Shown in pieces: positions 13,676 through 27,000 of a stretch of DNA of 64,000 nucleotides; position 1 is the stretch's first letter, and each line of letters opens with the position of its first letter. The notes under the pieces were generated by a model. The model was not told the origin of the DNA. It worked only from the letters and a program-made list of their open reading frames with translations, and did no database searches. The stretch covers positions 1 to 64,000 of the forward strand of contig NGBS01000888.1 in assembly GCA_002245135.1 (NCBI GenBank). Direction: 5' to 3'. The position numbers and the translations under genes were made by a program. Origin of the DNA: Proteromonas lacertae (lineage: Eukaryota > Sar > Bigyra > Opalinata > Proteromonadidae).

Positions 13676-16600
13676 TTAAATTCTTACACCAGCATCTTTT
13701 GAAGCATCAACCATTTGTTCAGCTGTTTTTCGAACATGTTTTGTTCTTCCACCTACTCTGACGTAAATACAATAACCTCCTAAGAATACAACTCCTCCCA
13801 ATATTATACAACCAATTATTATTCCAACTAAAGCACCTGTTGTACTTCCTGAACATTCATCAATTGGACTTTCCCAGATTGCATTCCCATCTACATAAAT
13901 ACATCTTCTCATTATAAAACCAGATCGACCTCCTCCACATTTTATTACTGCTTGATCACCTACTAGAGTTTCTGGAAAACCATCATTAGCTGGACATTTC
14001 TTTGCTTTAAACTCTAATTTGATTGTTACACTTGCTGATTTTCCATTTGAATCTGTTACTGTTATTACATAATCTTGTTTTGAAACATCAACCACTGAAA
14101 GTCCTTGTAAATATCCAGAAGCAGATATTACAAAACCATCAGGTAATGGTGGATTTATTGATACTGATAAACCATCTCCAACTGCATCAAATAATTGAAT
14201 TGATACCATTGTTCCTGTTGCTACTTCTATATCTTTCTTTACTGTTGAATCAGGAATTACTGGTGTTTCACTTTTTACTACTACTATTAACATTTTAATC
14301 TGAATTGAGTTTTTACCATTAGATACATTGATTGTATAAGTTGTATTTTGAGTATCTACTTTGCCATAACCATTAAATGTTCCTGTTTTAGAATCCATTG
14401 TTATTCCACTTGGTAATGTGGGAGTAATTGAATAAACTAAATTTGATCCACTCACTGTAAAGAATCTCTCATTAAATAATTCTTGCCCTGTTGTTAAGAT
14501 TACAGATTCATTTTGACTAATTACAACTGGAATATCATCACCTTGAATTACTGATACTAAAATATCTTTTGAAACTGTTTGACTTTTACCTGTACAAGAG
14601 AATTTGTAGCTAACTGCTGATTGAGCTGAAGCGGTTACTTTTCCTTTCATTGCACCTGTTGTTGCATTGTAAGTTAAACTGGCTGGTAAATTCTTATCAA
14701 TGCTATAAGTTAAGGGATTTGAATAACATAATATTGGATATTGATTATCATAATCCATCATATAGACTAAATCTAATTTATCTACAGATTCAACCATCAC
14801 TGGTTCATTAGGTATTGTGATTAAAAAGGAAATTTGTCTTGATGTCGATTGACCAGCTGTATTAGAAATTGTAAACATACTGGAGGACATACCTGGTCTT
14901 GTTGCTTTTCCTTTAATAAAACCAGTTGAAGAATCCAATTCTATACCGAATGGTAGCTGATTTACACTATAACTCACAGGTGATGCACTTTCTACCCAAA
15001 ATATTTGTTTATGTTGTTCATCTATTTCTTCATAAACATTAGCCACTACTGCAGGCATATATTTCCATATAATAATATTGTTAGTTGCTTTAATGATTAG
15101 TGTCATTGTTATTTTACCTGAACCATATTGGTTTGTAGCAGTAAATGTGATTGAATAAGTAGCTCCTTTATATGGAGTTCCATTTATTAAACCAGTGGTT
15201 GTATTATATTTTAATCCTGGAATAAACTCACCTGGTTCACAACTTGGACATGAAAAACTATAAAATGTTGGATTTCCTGTGACTTCATATATTGATTCAT
15301 CTACATAAGTCACACCAGCATCAAAAGTAAATGTCAATTCTGTATTTATGAATTTAGGAACTTCTCCACAAGTAGAATTTACTTCAATCCATAAAGCAAA
15401 GTTTGAACAATAGAAATATCTTTCACCTACAGCGCCTTCTTGACTACAATTAGCTTTATAGAATGTATTCGATATTCCTTCAGGTAATTTTTCGGTTGGA
15501 TTAGCTACACATTTCTTAGTTCGACATAAATGATATCCAATTTCTCTCACTTCCATTCCTTTATTAACATAATCATATTGGTTTGACTTGGGTATATCAA
15601 TTCTTACACTTTTATATAATGTATAAGGATCTACGTTGAAGGTTGCTCTTCCTGGTGTATATTTCTTTGTTTCAAAGTAATAAACTGGATCTAATGAACC
15701 AATCGACACTGTCGATGTGTCTGTTTTACCTGTTAATGACACTTTCATTGGATAATGAGTTTGTTGACCAGTACCAGCTCTCATTGTGAATTGATTAAAG
15801 GTATAATGACTATTACTACCAAATGTATAATCAGCATAGGAATAGCCATCTACAGTTCCATAATAATCATCCCATGATGATTCAACTGATAAATCAAATG
15901 CTGCATGAGCAAAAGATGATTCATATTTACCAAAACTTTTACTAGATGAATCACTTACACTTCCACCATAAAGTGTAACTAAAATACAATCTTCATCATT
16001 ATCTCCATCTAATGGGAATATAAAAAATCTATCCTCATTTGGGAAATTATCATCCGTTGGACTTTTATGAATTTCATAAGTTATTATTGCTGTATCATTT
16101 AAATCATCGATTGGTAATATGAAATTCTCTTCTCTCGCTCTTTCATAAGCAGTATCTCCTGGAGTATTTGGACCTATATCTCCACTTGGTAAATTATCTC
16201 TGAATATTACTCTTCCATTTACTCTGACTATTACACCAGATCTATGTTTAATTCGAAGGAAATAACCTGAATATTTGTCATAATTTGGGAATGATAATGG
16301 ATATCTCAAATAATATGTTGGCATAGTAAGTGGAGGTTGAGCCAATGTTGTTATTGGTGATGTTGGCCATGTTAAAGTGAAGTTTTTAAATTCCCAATTT
16401 GGAACATATTGTCGATTATATTGCCATTGTGTTCGAGTATCCATCAAATATGTAACTATAGAAATTATAAAACAATTAATATATACAATCAGTTGTTATA
16501 TTTACTTCACCATTATCAGTATAAGACACAGTATATCTACCAATTATGGAATTACCTGCATAGATTGTCATATTGGAATTTCCCCAACCACTTCCACTTA

Positions 16601-19600
16601 TATCAATCAATCTCAATGTATACCATCCTTTTGTTATACACATCTTTATACTGTTTATTGAGTTTTCAGTAAATGTATTATCTACTCTTTCAAATACAAC
16701 TTCATCTTTTGAATTGATTAATTGATAAGCAGGTCTATCATATTCTTTTCCTACAGCTAAGGTTAATCCAATCAAGAATTTTCCTGCATTTTCACAATCA
16801 TCTTCTTGAGTATCAGGAATTATATGTATTATCATTTCTACACTCTTTCGACCTTTATCATTTATAGCTGTGATTGTGTATGTTGTTGCATTGGTAATAA
16901 AACGAGCTGTTCCATATATTCTTCCTGTTATATTGTTGAATCTAATACCTCTTGGTAATGCTGAAGGAGTAATAGTGAAATAATCAACAAATGTTTCTAT
17001 TGTTGGAATTAATAGGATTTGATTACCTTGATAATAGGTTGCATTATTGGTAATATATTTAAAATTAGGTTCAACAGGATCTATTCAATTACATATAATT
17101 AAATAATATATACCTGTGTTAAGTACAACTGTATGAGAATCAGTAACAGGAAAATCACCAGTATATCGATAGATTCTTACACCATCATTATAAACAGTAA
17201 ATACATAATCAAACATTCCACTTATATATATTGTATAGGTATCTACTGGAAGACACATACTGTAAGTTCGAGGTAAACTAACTGTGGTAGTTTCATATAC
17301 ATACATCACTCTTGTACCATTTGATGCTGTTACTCTTAACACTAAATATTGACCATTATCAACAAAATCATTACTGAAATGGAAGGAATGTCTTTTTCCA
17401 CTTTCACATCCACCTTCAGCTTTTATTCCAAATTCAAATTGTTTATTATCACCATCAGAAGGAAGAACAACTGCAGTTACTGTCACTTTTGTATCTAATT
17501 TTTCTCTCGGACTTCCTGAAAGAGTTGATGATTTCCAATCATATGTAAAACCAACTGGAATATTCTCAGCTCTAAATTCAATTACATAACCAGATTTCAC
17601 ATGGAATTGAAGATCATAAAATTCACCCACAACTAAGGATATTGAATCAGTATATTCTTTTCCAGTTTGAAGATCTATTACATAAAAATCTGCTGGTGAT
17701 TGAACAGCTATTTAAGATAATAAAAATAAATGAATTATACTTTTCACAGATATATAGATAGTAGTTGAAATAGATTTATCAAGTGTACTTGTAACTTTGA
17801 TTTTATGAGCTGTCATTTCAACATAACTACTCACATCTGGAACACCAGTTATAACTACAGGCATACGATCACTTCCTGAACAAATTTCTCTCAAACCATT
17901 TGGCAATGGTGGATCAATAACTATACTCTTACATCCAAACTTTTCAACTGCAATAACCTGATTTTTTACTGTTTGACCATTAAGATATGTCGCTGTACTT
18001 TGAGTCATTAGGAAATAATCATTTACTGGAACATAATGGAAATACATATTTGTCTCCCTATATTCATCTTCATCAGCAGTATTTAGCTTACTTAAAAGTT
18101 TAAATGTAGCATGACCATTGTGTGAAACATAATAAATCTGAACCAAATAATCATCATCAGTCATATTAAAATCAAAGAATCCTTCATCTTCAATTGTATT
18201 TCTTCCTGGCTTAGCTAATACTTCTTTATGATTAAAATAAACCCAATAACCACCATCTGCAATAACTTTAAAATTATAAAGACCTACAATAACAAATGTA
18301 GGATATAAATAACCTTCCCAATAAACACCATAATCATCAAGAAATTCTATACTCAATCCATCAGGATGTGGCTGTTCTTGAGATTCTACAATAGATGGTC
18401 TGTCTTGTCTTTGGATGTATAATGGATCAATACCATCAACTTCTGGACCATATTTTGTATATAAACTAGTATCGAAATTATAAGGTTTGTAATAATAAGC
18501 TCTTACTCCATTAACTACAGTATCTGTAACACGAAGTTTCAAGGCTATTTCATTTGTTTCACTGTCTTGATTTTTACATTTGATTTTAACTTCTGTATAA
18601 TCCATCATAGATTGTGGATGACCTGTTATACCACTCACTGTTACTTCTGATCCCTCTGGTAATTCAACATTATTACTTATCCAACAACTTTCAGCTTTAC
18701 CTTTTGATACATGTATTGGAGTTAAACTAAAGGCATCTAATTTCCAACTAACTTCGGCAACATCAGCAGATAGAAACATTACTGGATTAAAATTTGAATA
18801 ATCTATTCAGATAATAAACAATATATATATATACAATATTTAAATGGAATGGTTTTTCTTATACTACTTCCTGCAGTGGAATAATCTAATACAAATTTGA
18901 AATCTAATCCTTCACCTCCCATAAAATCTACTATCACTCTTCTATAACCACTTTCTAATTTCACTGTTTTCTTCATTGGATCATCATTCCATGGTTTACA
19001 TTCACTCCAATCAGATAATACTTCAACATCATCAATAAACACTCTAGCATTCATTTCATTACCAGTTTGCATATAAAAGGTATAATCACCAGCTGTTTCA
19101 ATATTGATAAATCCATCCATTGTACCATTAAATGTTGTTATTATACCCCAAGGTGATACTTGCATTTTTTGAATCCAACTTTCATAATTGGTTAAGTTAT
19201 CTAAATTATTCATTGGAGCTTCAAATGGAAATTCATATGTAGGGATACCATCATAATAATTACCACATTTCGTTGTCTCCAAATCATAAAATGTTACAAA
19301 TATACCATCTTTTAATTCAGGATTCTCTACTTTAACAATATCAATGTCAAAACTTCCAGTTCCAGCATCATTTCTAGCTTCAATAGTAATTTTCATGTTA
19401 GTTTGAGGATTGAAATTTCGAAATGTCAAATAGGGACCATCTTGAGAAACACCTCGGATTTCTTTGGGTGTCATTGACCAACTATCATCGGAAGCATCAC
19501 CTGTTGAAGTACAAGTAATAACTGTATTAATAAGAGAGACTGTTGTTAGTTTTGATACACCACAATTTACAACAGGAGCAGACATACCTAGTCAAATTAT

Positions 19601-19951
19601 ATATATAATTGATAAATATACAGACTATCATCAATATGCACGATGCTTGATCATCTTGACCTGCATTATAAACGATTGTATGACTTGTCCAAGATTGAAC
19701 TGTTGGAGTTCCGGAGATATATCCTGTCTTTGAATCAAGTGATAAACCATCTGGTAAGTCTGGTGAAACAGTGTATGATCCTTCTTTTGAAGGGTTTGGT
19801 TTATTTTCGGTAATAACACTTCCTACCACATAAAATGGATGCATATCTTCATAATCGAATGTCAAAGCACAAGAACAACTTGCCATGCATAGTACTATTA
19901 AATAATAATAATAATAATCATACACACAACTGTTAATGCTAAGAATCTCAT
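13676..19951 (-). CDS. Secreted/type I membrane protein with He_PIG and PA14 domains
   Basis: A predicted 2027-aa surface protein in seven exons: 19924-19951, 19622-19894, 18835-19587, 17741-18802, 17114-17707, 16487-17080 and 13676-16455. The six introns are 29-34 nt and every one is phase 1. Exon 1 plus the start of exon 2 give a signal peptide (MRFLALTVVLLCMASCSCA). Exon 2 is a He_PIG putative-Ig unit (LPDGLSLDSKTGYISGTP). Exons 3 and 4 carry PA14-like beta-sandwich domains flanked by Ig-like units. Exons 5 and 6 are both 594 nt and each pairs a He_PIG-type unit with a cysteine-containing beta-sandwich ending near GSGWGN in exon 6. Exon 7 holds more He_PIG units, a cysteine-rich module near residues 1900-1960, one transmembrane helix (ALVGIIIGCIILGGVVFLGG) and a short basic cytoplasmic tail. 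It is probably an adhesin or receptor; the ligand is unknown. It lies between the two arms of the giant inverted repeat. Confidence 0.85.
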
Positions 19952-21058
19952 CTTAGATTTTTTTTTAATGACGCGTTTTGATTTAATTTTAACCAATCAA
20001 AAGCGATAATTTTAAATTACAAACTATTAAACACAAGCTACACGTTCCAATTCTATGCAAACTATATCTCATAAACTATACAAGTAGATTAACCGGATAA
20101 TTTGAGCTATTTTAAATATCATAAATGCTATAATTTGAAACAATTAGACTTTCAATCAACTAACACTACATTAACTAGCATAAATCCATCAAGACACCAA
20201 AATATCATAACATAAACCAGGAAGAACTGATTTTTAACAAGATCATTTTTCAAAAAAAGTAATATATAAGCATCAGGACTTCTCCTAAAAACTAATTTAT
20301 TTTTTTATAATCTACTGATAACATGTTATTCATATTGTACTTCACAAATCTCTCTAATTTACCTAATCTTTCATTTTAAGTACAGCAACAAATTAACACC
20401 AAAATATACCTCACAGTCATTCGTTTAGAAGGTCAATTTTGTAGTGGCGTAAAAATTTATTTCCAAATACACCTTCTTATTCTTTTTCTTTAATATATTA
20501 AATTAAAATACTTGATGAATAACTCTGCCAGAGAGTTGTCTTCAACATAATACTTCATATCCTTTAATATCCTTGTATCAGGCATTCTTGCAATTATTTT
20601 AGACTAATATAAACTTATTATCGTTTTTAAAGCAATATAAAATATCATGAATACTCCCTGAACTAATGATCTCAAAACTCTGATCAGCAATAATACAAGC
20701 ACAAATGAAATAATAATAATAATAATTCCTATTTTGAGTTATAATGCATATATATAAGCGACTATTATAACATTCAATGATCTGATTGAGTAGTTAAATT
20801 ACAAAATAAACTTAATTTTAGTTTCTTTGTACTAAACTATTGAATATAATAGCAACAGCTAGTCCAGAACTCATCAATCTATGATATTCTGATATAGCTA
20901 AAATAAATACAATAATGAATTGATATACATTAACCAAACATATCAATAAGTCCTACTAGTAATTTTATTTCAAATAAATATGATAAATTAAAATGATTGT
21001 GTAATTATGTAAATTACAGTCAAAAATCAAGTTATAACTGATTAAATTCATTTGATTT
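19952..21058. other. 1.1-kb intergenic region between divergent surface-protein genes
   Basis: Upstream DNA of the He_PIG gene (-) and of the right receptor copy (+). I see no complete gene here. The part nearest the receptor contains the possible relic listed at 20490-20975. The rest (about 19952-20489) is AT-rich with no convincing coding or repeat structure. Confidence 0.5.
20490..20975 (-). pseudogene. Possible relic or unannotated small gene
   Basis: The minus strand has three short protein-like stretches separated by intron-like gaps: one containing GLIDMF, one containing EYHRLMSSGLAVAI (20818-20897), and one containing ADQSFEIISSG joined by a 28-nt GT..AAG intron to MPDTRILKDMKYYVEDNS, ending at a TAA (20490-20492). 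The residue mix looks coding rather than random. I find no start codon in frame, and the pieces do not join cleanly into one frame. It could be a decayed gene or the end of one with odd introns. No family recognised. Confidence 0.25.
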
Positions 21059-24000
21059 ATGTTCTTTAATTCAATTCAAATTTTACTCACTCTCAGCATT
21101 TTACTTAAGGTTGCATGTATAAATAGTATTATATCATATTTTAGTTTCAAACAATGTTAATACGTTAGTTTCGCCAACAAACCTCAGTATAGGTAAAAAT
21201 GTGAATATTAAATTTACATTAAGTCAATCACCAACAGATTATGTTTCTATATCAATAGATTGTCCAACTGATTTGGAATGTTCACGTTCAGAGATTAAAT
21301 TGACTTCATCCAATTGGAACGATGGTGCGAATGTTGTAGTAAGAGCCCCAATATCATTAAGCTCTCTGGTGTCAAATACCTACAAGATAGCTTATAAAGT
21401 GCATTCTAACAGAGGTGTAGCTGGGAAATATTATTATCACAAAGGTACAATCGATGCTTCATTCCCAGAATTTACAGATAATTCTTATTGGATAGAAGTA
21501 GAAGATATCGTCTCTCCTTCCTTCAAAGTGCATAAAAACAATGATTATTTACAAAATGCAATTCACATGGAAGGATGTCAAGTTGGTAATAATCAAGAAT
21601 ATAGTTTTCAAGTGACTGGAGCTAGTTATCTTCGATTAAAAATAGATGGAAATATTGTAATCGATTATACATCAGTTAGTAAAACAGCGTCTATCTTATT
21701 AGACAGCAGTCGACATACTTTTGAGTTAGATGCAATAAATCCAAATAATGGTAAAGATATGGTATTAGTTCAATTTCCAGGTAGTAGTGAGTATGTTGCA
21801 ATAAATCAATACTTAACAGTTCCATCCTATGATAATACAATCACATCAGATATAAACAATGAAATATTATTAAAACTAGTAAAAGGTGAGATATATACTG
21901 ACATTAATCCTACTCTCAGCGCCTCAGGTTCAACTACCGTTAAACTTTCATTAAGTGAACCTCCCAGTTATGATTTTACATTTGCAGTTTATTGTGGTCC
22001 TCATTGTATGACTGATATTAATCCATATACATTAACTACAAGTGATTATAAAGATAAAAGTATTATTTTACATTATAAAGAGAACAGCGATTATGTTAAT
22101 AAACATTATAAATTAGAATTAGTTCCAATCATTAGCACAAGAGGTACATTATTTACAATATATCAATTAATAACTGGTAAAACAGTCACAATGGTAAAAC
22201 CTGATTTTACTGATACTACAAAATGGACAACTTATATAAGTGTAGTAAAAGATGATAAGCCAATAAATGAAGTTAAACTCAATGGTGGAATAGCTAATAC
22301 AATGTATGGTTCAGATGTAAATACATACTTCTATAATAGCAGAGATGGATATTATACAATAAAATATGATGTTAATGATAATGATAGATTCTTTCTATAC
22401 ATTGATAACGAATTGATATTGTATTGTTATGAAGGTAGAACATGCGTTAAAGAGATTATTAGATATTTTGAAGTTGGTTATTTCAATCTACATATCGTTA
22501 GTTATAATGTAACAGAATTAACATTCCCACTTACTGGTAAATGTGTTGATGATATAAATGTTGATATATTCTTATATACTCACAGTTTTCGTAATATTGA
22601 TAGTACTTATTATAATCAACAACCAAATGCTAAAGTTACAATGAATCATGTTGTTGATTACGATATTGCGGTAACAAGTGCTACTGATTTCACTATTTCA
22701 TCAACAATTACTGATACAGTTCAATTTCAACTTAATAAAAACATTATGAGTGATATTCAGTATAATTTTAAGTGTACTAAAGGAATTATATGTAATCCTG
22801 GTCAAATTACTGTTAATGCTGCACAAGGATCTAGTATTCCAGTATTTAGCTATACAACAATAAGAAAGACACAAGATATACATCAATATATATCACCACA
22901 AGAATATGTTATACCTACAATCACTACTTCCACAAAATTGCAATTAACACAAACTATATTCTATTTTAAGAATGGTATGGCTGATTATGTTGGTATTCCT
23001 CCATTAGCAACAAGTGTTTGGGCAGTAAAGAAAACTTCTTTGATTGATAGAATAGATTATGTTGGTGTTGAGTATTATGTAGATAATGCTTATACAATAC
23101 TTGTATCTGGTATGTATTATGCTTCTTGCAGTGGTAATTATAAATTCTATTTAACTTGTTATAAAGGATGTGCATTATTTGTTGATAATGAGTTAAAAAT
23201 CAATATGTTTTTTAATCAACCTATTGCATTACAATTTACTACTTGGGTTTATATTGAAGAAGGATATCATCAAATTAATGTATGGCATAATACTTATTTA
23301 ACTACTTATGGTGTAAAGTTAGAATTAGAAAGTGAAATATGTGGAATAACAAGGCAAACATACAGTGCAAATATAAACTATAATATTAAGGAAGGTATAT
23401 TGTTATATAAACCAAAACCAATTGTTGAAAATATGCTTGATGTTTCTACTACAAAAGCTTCAATTAAAGCAACAATGAAATCCAATACTGTAAATGAAGG
23501 CAGTTCATTATCTATTAAGTTAACATTGATAAATAATGACCAAATATATTTGAAAGTATTTATATCACTTCAAACTGGTCCATTCTTAAGCTGTAGTAAT
23601 AATGAATTAGTGTATGATAAAACTACTAATAATTATGATGTTGTTATTTCTTATGCTGAAGATAAAATAGTGAATAGTTTAAACAATTCATTTTTGTATA
23701 TTGATGTTAAAAGTAAGAATAAATTATATGTTGAAGAATATGGAACAATTAATTCATCACCATTTGGATTTGAAAGTAAACCAAATTTAGATGATCCAAG
23801 ATGGGAGAAAAGAAATGAATATTTCTATGATAGTTTTAACTTGAATTATCCTGATTCTAGTTTAAGTGAAGCTGGTAGATTATATCATATAATTACCTTC
23901 ATAAAAGTAAATATAGCAAAAGTTTATGTATTTTCATTGCAATGTCGAAGTAATTGTGAAATAAATGTGAATGGTTTAATGTCAATCGAAAGTTACAGTA

Positions 24001-27000
24001 ATAGTGGAATGACAATTAAAATATCATCAGGTTATTTGAGTGTAGGATATCATAAGATTGATATATTATACAACTATGAAAAAGGAAGTGAAGGTTTTAT
24101 AGATATTAAATATCGTCATGCAACTGGAACTTCTTATGTAAATTTGTTGAATATCATATCATGTACAGATCCAAGTTTTGAATATAATAGTGGATTAATT
24201 CTTCCATTACAATTAGTTGATAATGATAAAATAATAATAAGTGGTTCAAGTGATAATACTAACAATATATTGGATGTGAGTAACAATAAGATATATAGTT
24301 ATAATTATAATATGAATGATATAGAAAATGATGTTGAAATGGAATTAGATGTTCCAGAAGTATTTAAAAGTTCAAGTAATAAGATTATATTAAATAAAAA
24401 CACCCAAAGTCATAAAGTGAGTTTTGAATTGAAAGATGAAGATATATTATTTTTGAATTTAGCTAGTTTGAGAATAACTCATCATATTCCAGAATTATTA
24501 TATGGCAGTTTATTAGCTGAATATTATGTGATGAGATTAAGTCCAAGTAATATATTTGATTTTGAAAGTAATGATTATTATTATAAAGTCTATAAAGATA
24601 AGAATAGTGTTATATCCACCAATAATAATATAATAATAGATTATGATAAGAATGATAATAATAAATTAATCCCAAATCTATTAGTGGAAAAGAAAATAGG
24701 AATAAAATGGAGTGGTTATATTTATACAGATTGTATTGATAATATGAGATTGAGATTAATAAGTGAGAATGAATGTGAAATATTAGTTGATAATACAGTA
24801 GTATTTAGATGTAATGGAAATTGTGATAATGATATAAGTTTAAATGTGGAAATAGGAATTCATAAAATGGAAATAAAAATGATAATAGAAAATGATGAAA
24901 ACTATAAAATGAAATTATCTAAATCCTCAAATAGTTGTATATTGAATGGAATATACTATGAAAATCCTTATAAAAATGTAATAATTGAAAAACCAATAGA
25001 TTATTCCTTAAAAGTTCAATTCCAATCTATCAAATGCAGAATATATAATCAATGATTCCAATAATTTTGTGATGAGATATCCTGATGAAAATAGCTTAAG
25101 ATTTACAACAAAAACAAAGCCATATTATAAATATAATATAAAGATGACAATTCCAAATACAATCAATGTGATATCTGAAGTATCGAATGGTGGAACAGAT
25201 TTTAGTTCGATATTAAAAGTGAAAGATGACAGAGTAAGTGGAATTCAAAGAATCTCCTTATCTTATGGATATGAGAAAGGTATAATAGTTGAATATTATG
25301 AATCAATAAATGAAATAAAATATTCAGGAAATTTGAATGATATAAGATTTAGTGATGTTTCAAAATGGAGAAAAAGAGGAATAAATGAATATTATGAAAG
25401 TGATTTTGAAATATCTAAAAGTTTAAATGATATATCAAATTATGGTGTATCTGTTTATTCTACCTTAAAAATCTCTGTTAGTGGTTTATATAAGTTATAT
25501 TTACAATGTAATAGTTGGTGTATTTTATTAATTGATTTGAATAATGTATTAAGAATATTTAATAGTAATTCTATTGAAGAATCAATTGAAGTGAATTTAG
25601 AAAGTGGAAATCATTACATAGAAGTTCGATTAATTAGTTTAAGCAATGTTTATAATATAAGATTATCTTATGAAAGTACATCTAATGGAATAAATAAGAA
25701 TATAATAAGTAAATCAATACTATCAACAGTTGATCCAGTATATGATGGAATAGTCTTAAATGCAATCGAATATCAAACAATTCCATATATAACAAGCAAT
25801 ATAAACTCCGCAATAACATTAAATAATAATGATGAAATCCAAGTTGATATAAATACAAATTATGCAGCTGATCCTGATTTAGTAATAAAAATGAAGAGTG
25901 AAGATTATATAGAATTAAGTAAAAGTGAGATAATATATAATATAATCAATTTTGGAGTTAGTCAAAGTTATATAGTGAAATTCAAATATCCCAATTCAAT
26001 ATTACTTCCATTTAAAACAAGTGGTTTAATATCCTATGAAATAACTCCAGAAATCTATTGCAGTTCAATATTGAATAATGTAAATGTGAATTTAATAAAG
26101 CCAAGTTATGATAGAAGTGGAAAAGAGAATGAGACATTAGAATATAGTTTTGTATTAAGTGAAAAACCAAATAAAGATGTAAAACTGACAATCGAATGTA
26201 GTGATGTGAATAGAATCTTATGTAGTAATAATGAACATATATTCAATATGAATAATTATAATAGTTTATATAAAGTAAATATGACATTAATTCATGATAA
26301 AAGAGTAAATGAAAATAGAATAATGCCATATAATATAAGAGTAAAGATGGAAAGTGATGATATAAGATATCATTCTCTAAATATTGATCCATTATATATA
26401 AGTATTGAAGATATTGATAAAGCTGAAATAATGTATGAAAGTGATTGTACTAATGCATTGATAGAAGGTGATAATTGTAGTTATTCATTCTATTTAACAA
26501 GTATTCCCTATTGGAATGTAGAAATAATTTTTAGTGATAATGGAGTAAGTGATTTACCATTGATATTTAGTGAAGAAAAATTATCATTTGATGATGATAA
26601 TTGGAATATAAAACAGAGAGTAATAATAAGTACAAATGAAGATAATAAGAAAACAGGCGATATATCAAATATGATAAATTTTGAAATAAGAAGTGATGAT
26701 AATGATTATGAAATATTGAGTATTCCATCTCATTCAATAACAATAAAAGATAATGATATTCCAAATATAGTGATGACAACTAACTGTAATGGGAATATAA
26801 AAGAAGGTGAAAAATGTGAATTGAATTATAAATTAACAACAATACCTTCATCTTCAGTAGAAATCAGACTATCAATCGAAAATTGTTTATACAATACAAT
26901 CAATATTGCAAGTTCCGTAATAATAATAAGTAATGAATGGAATATAAATCATAAAATCGAATTAAGAGTTGATCATAATTATATAGACACAATGAATGAA

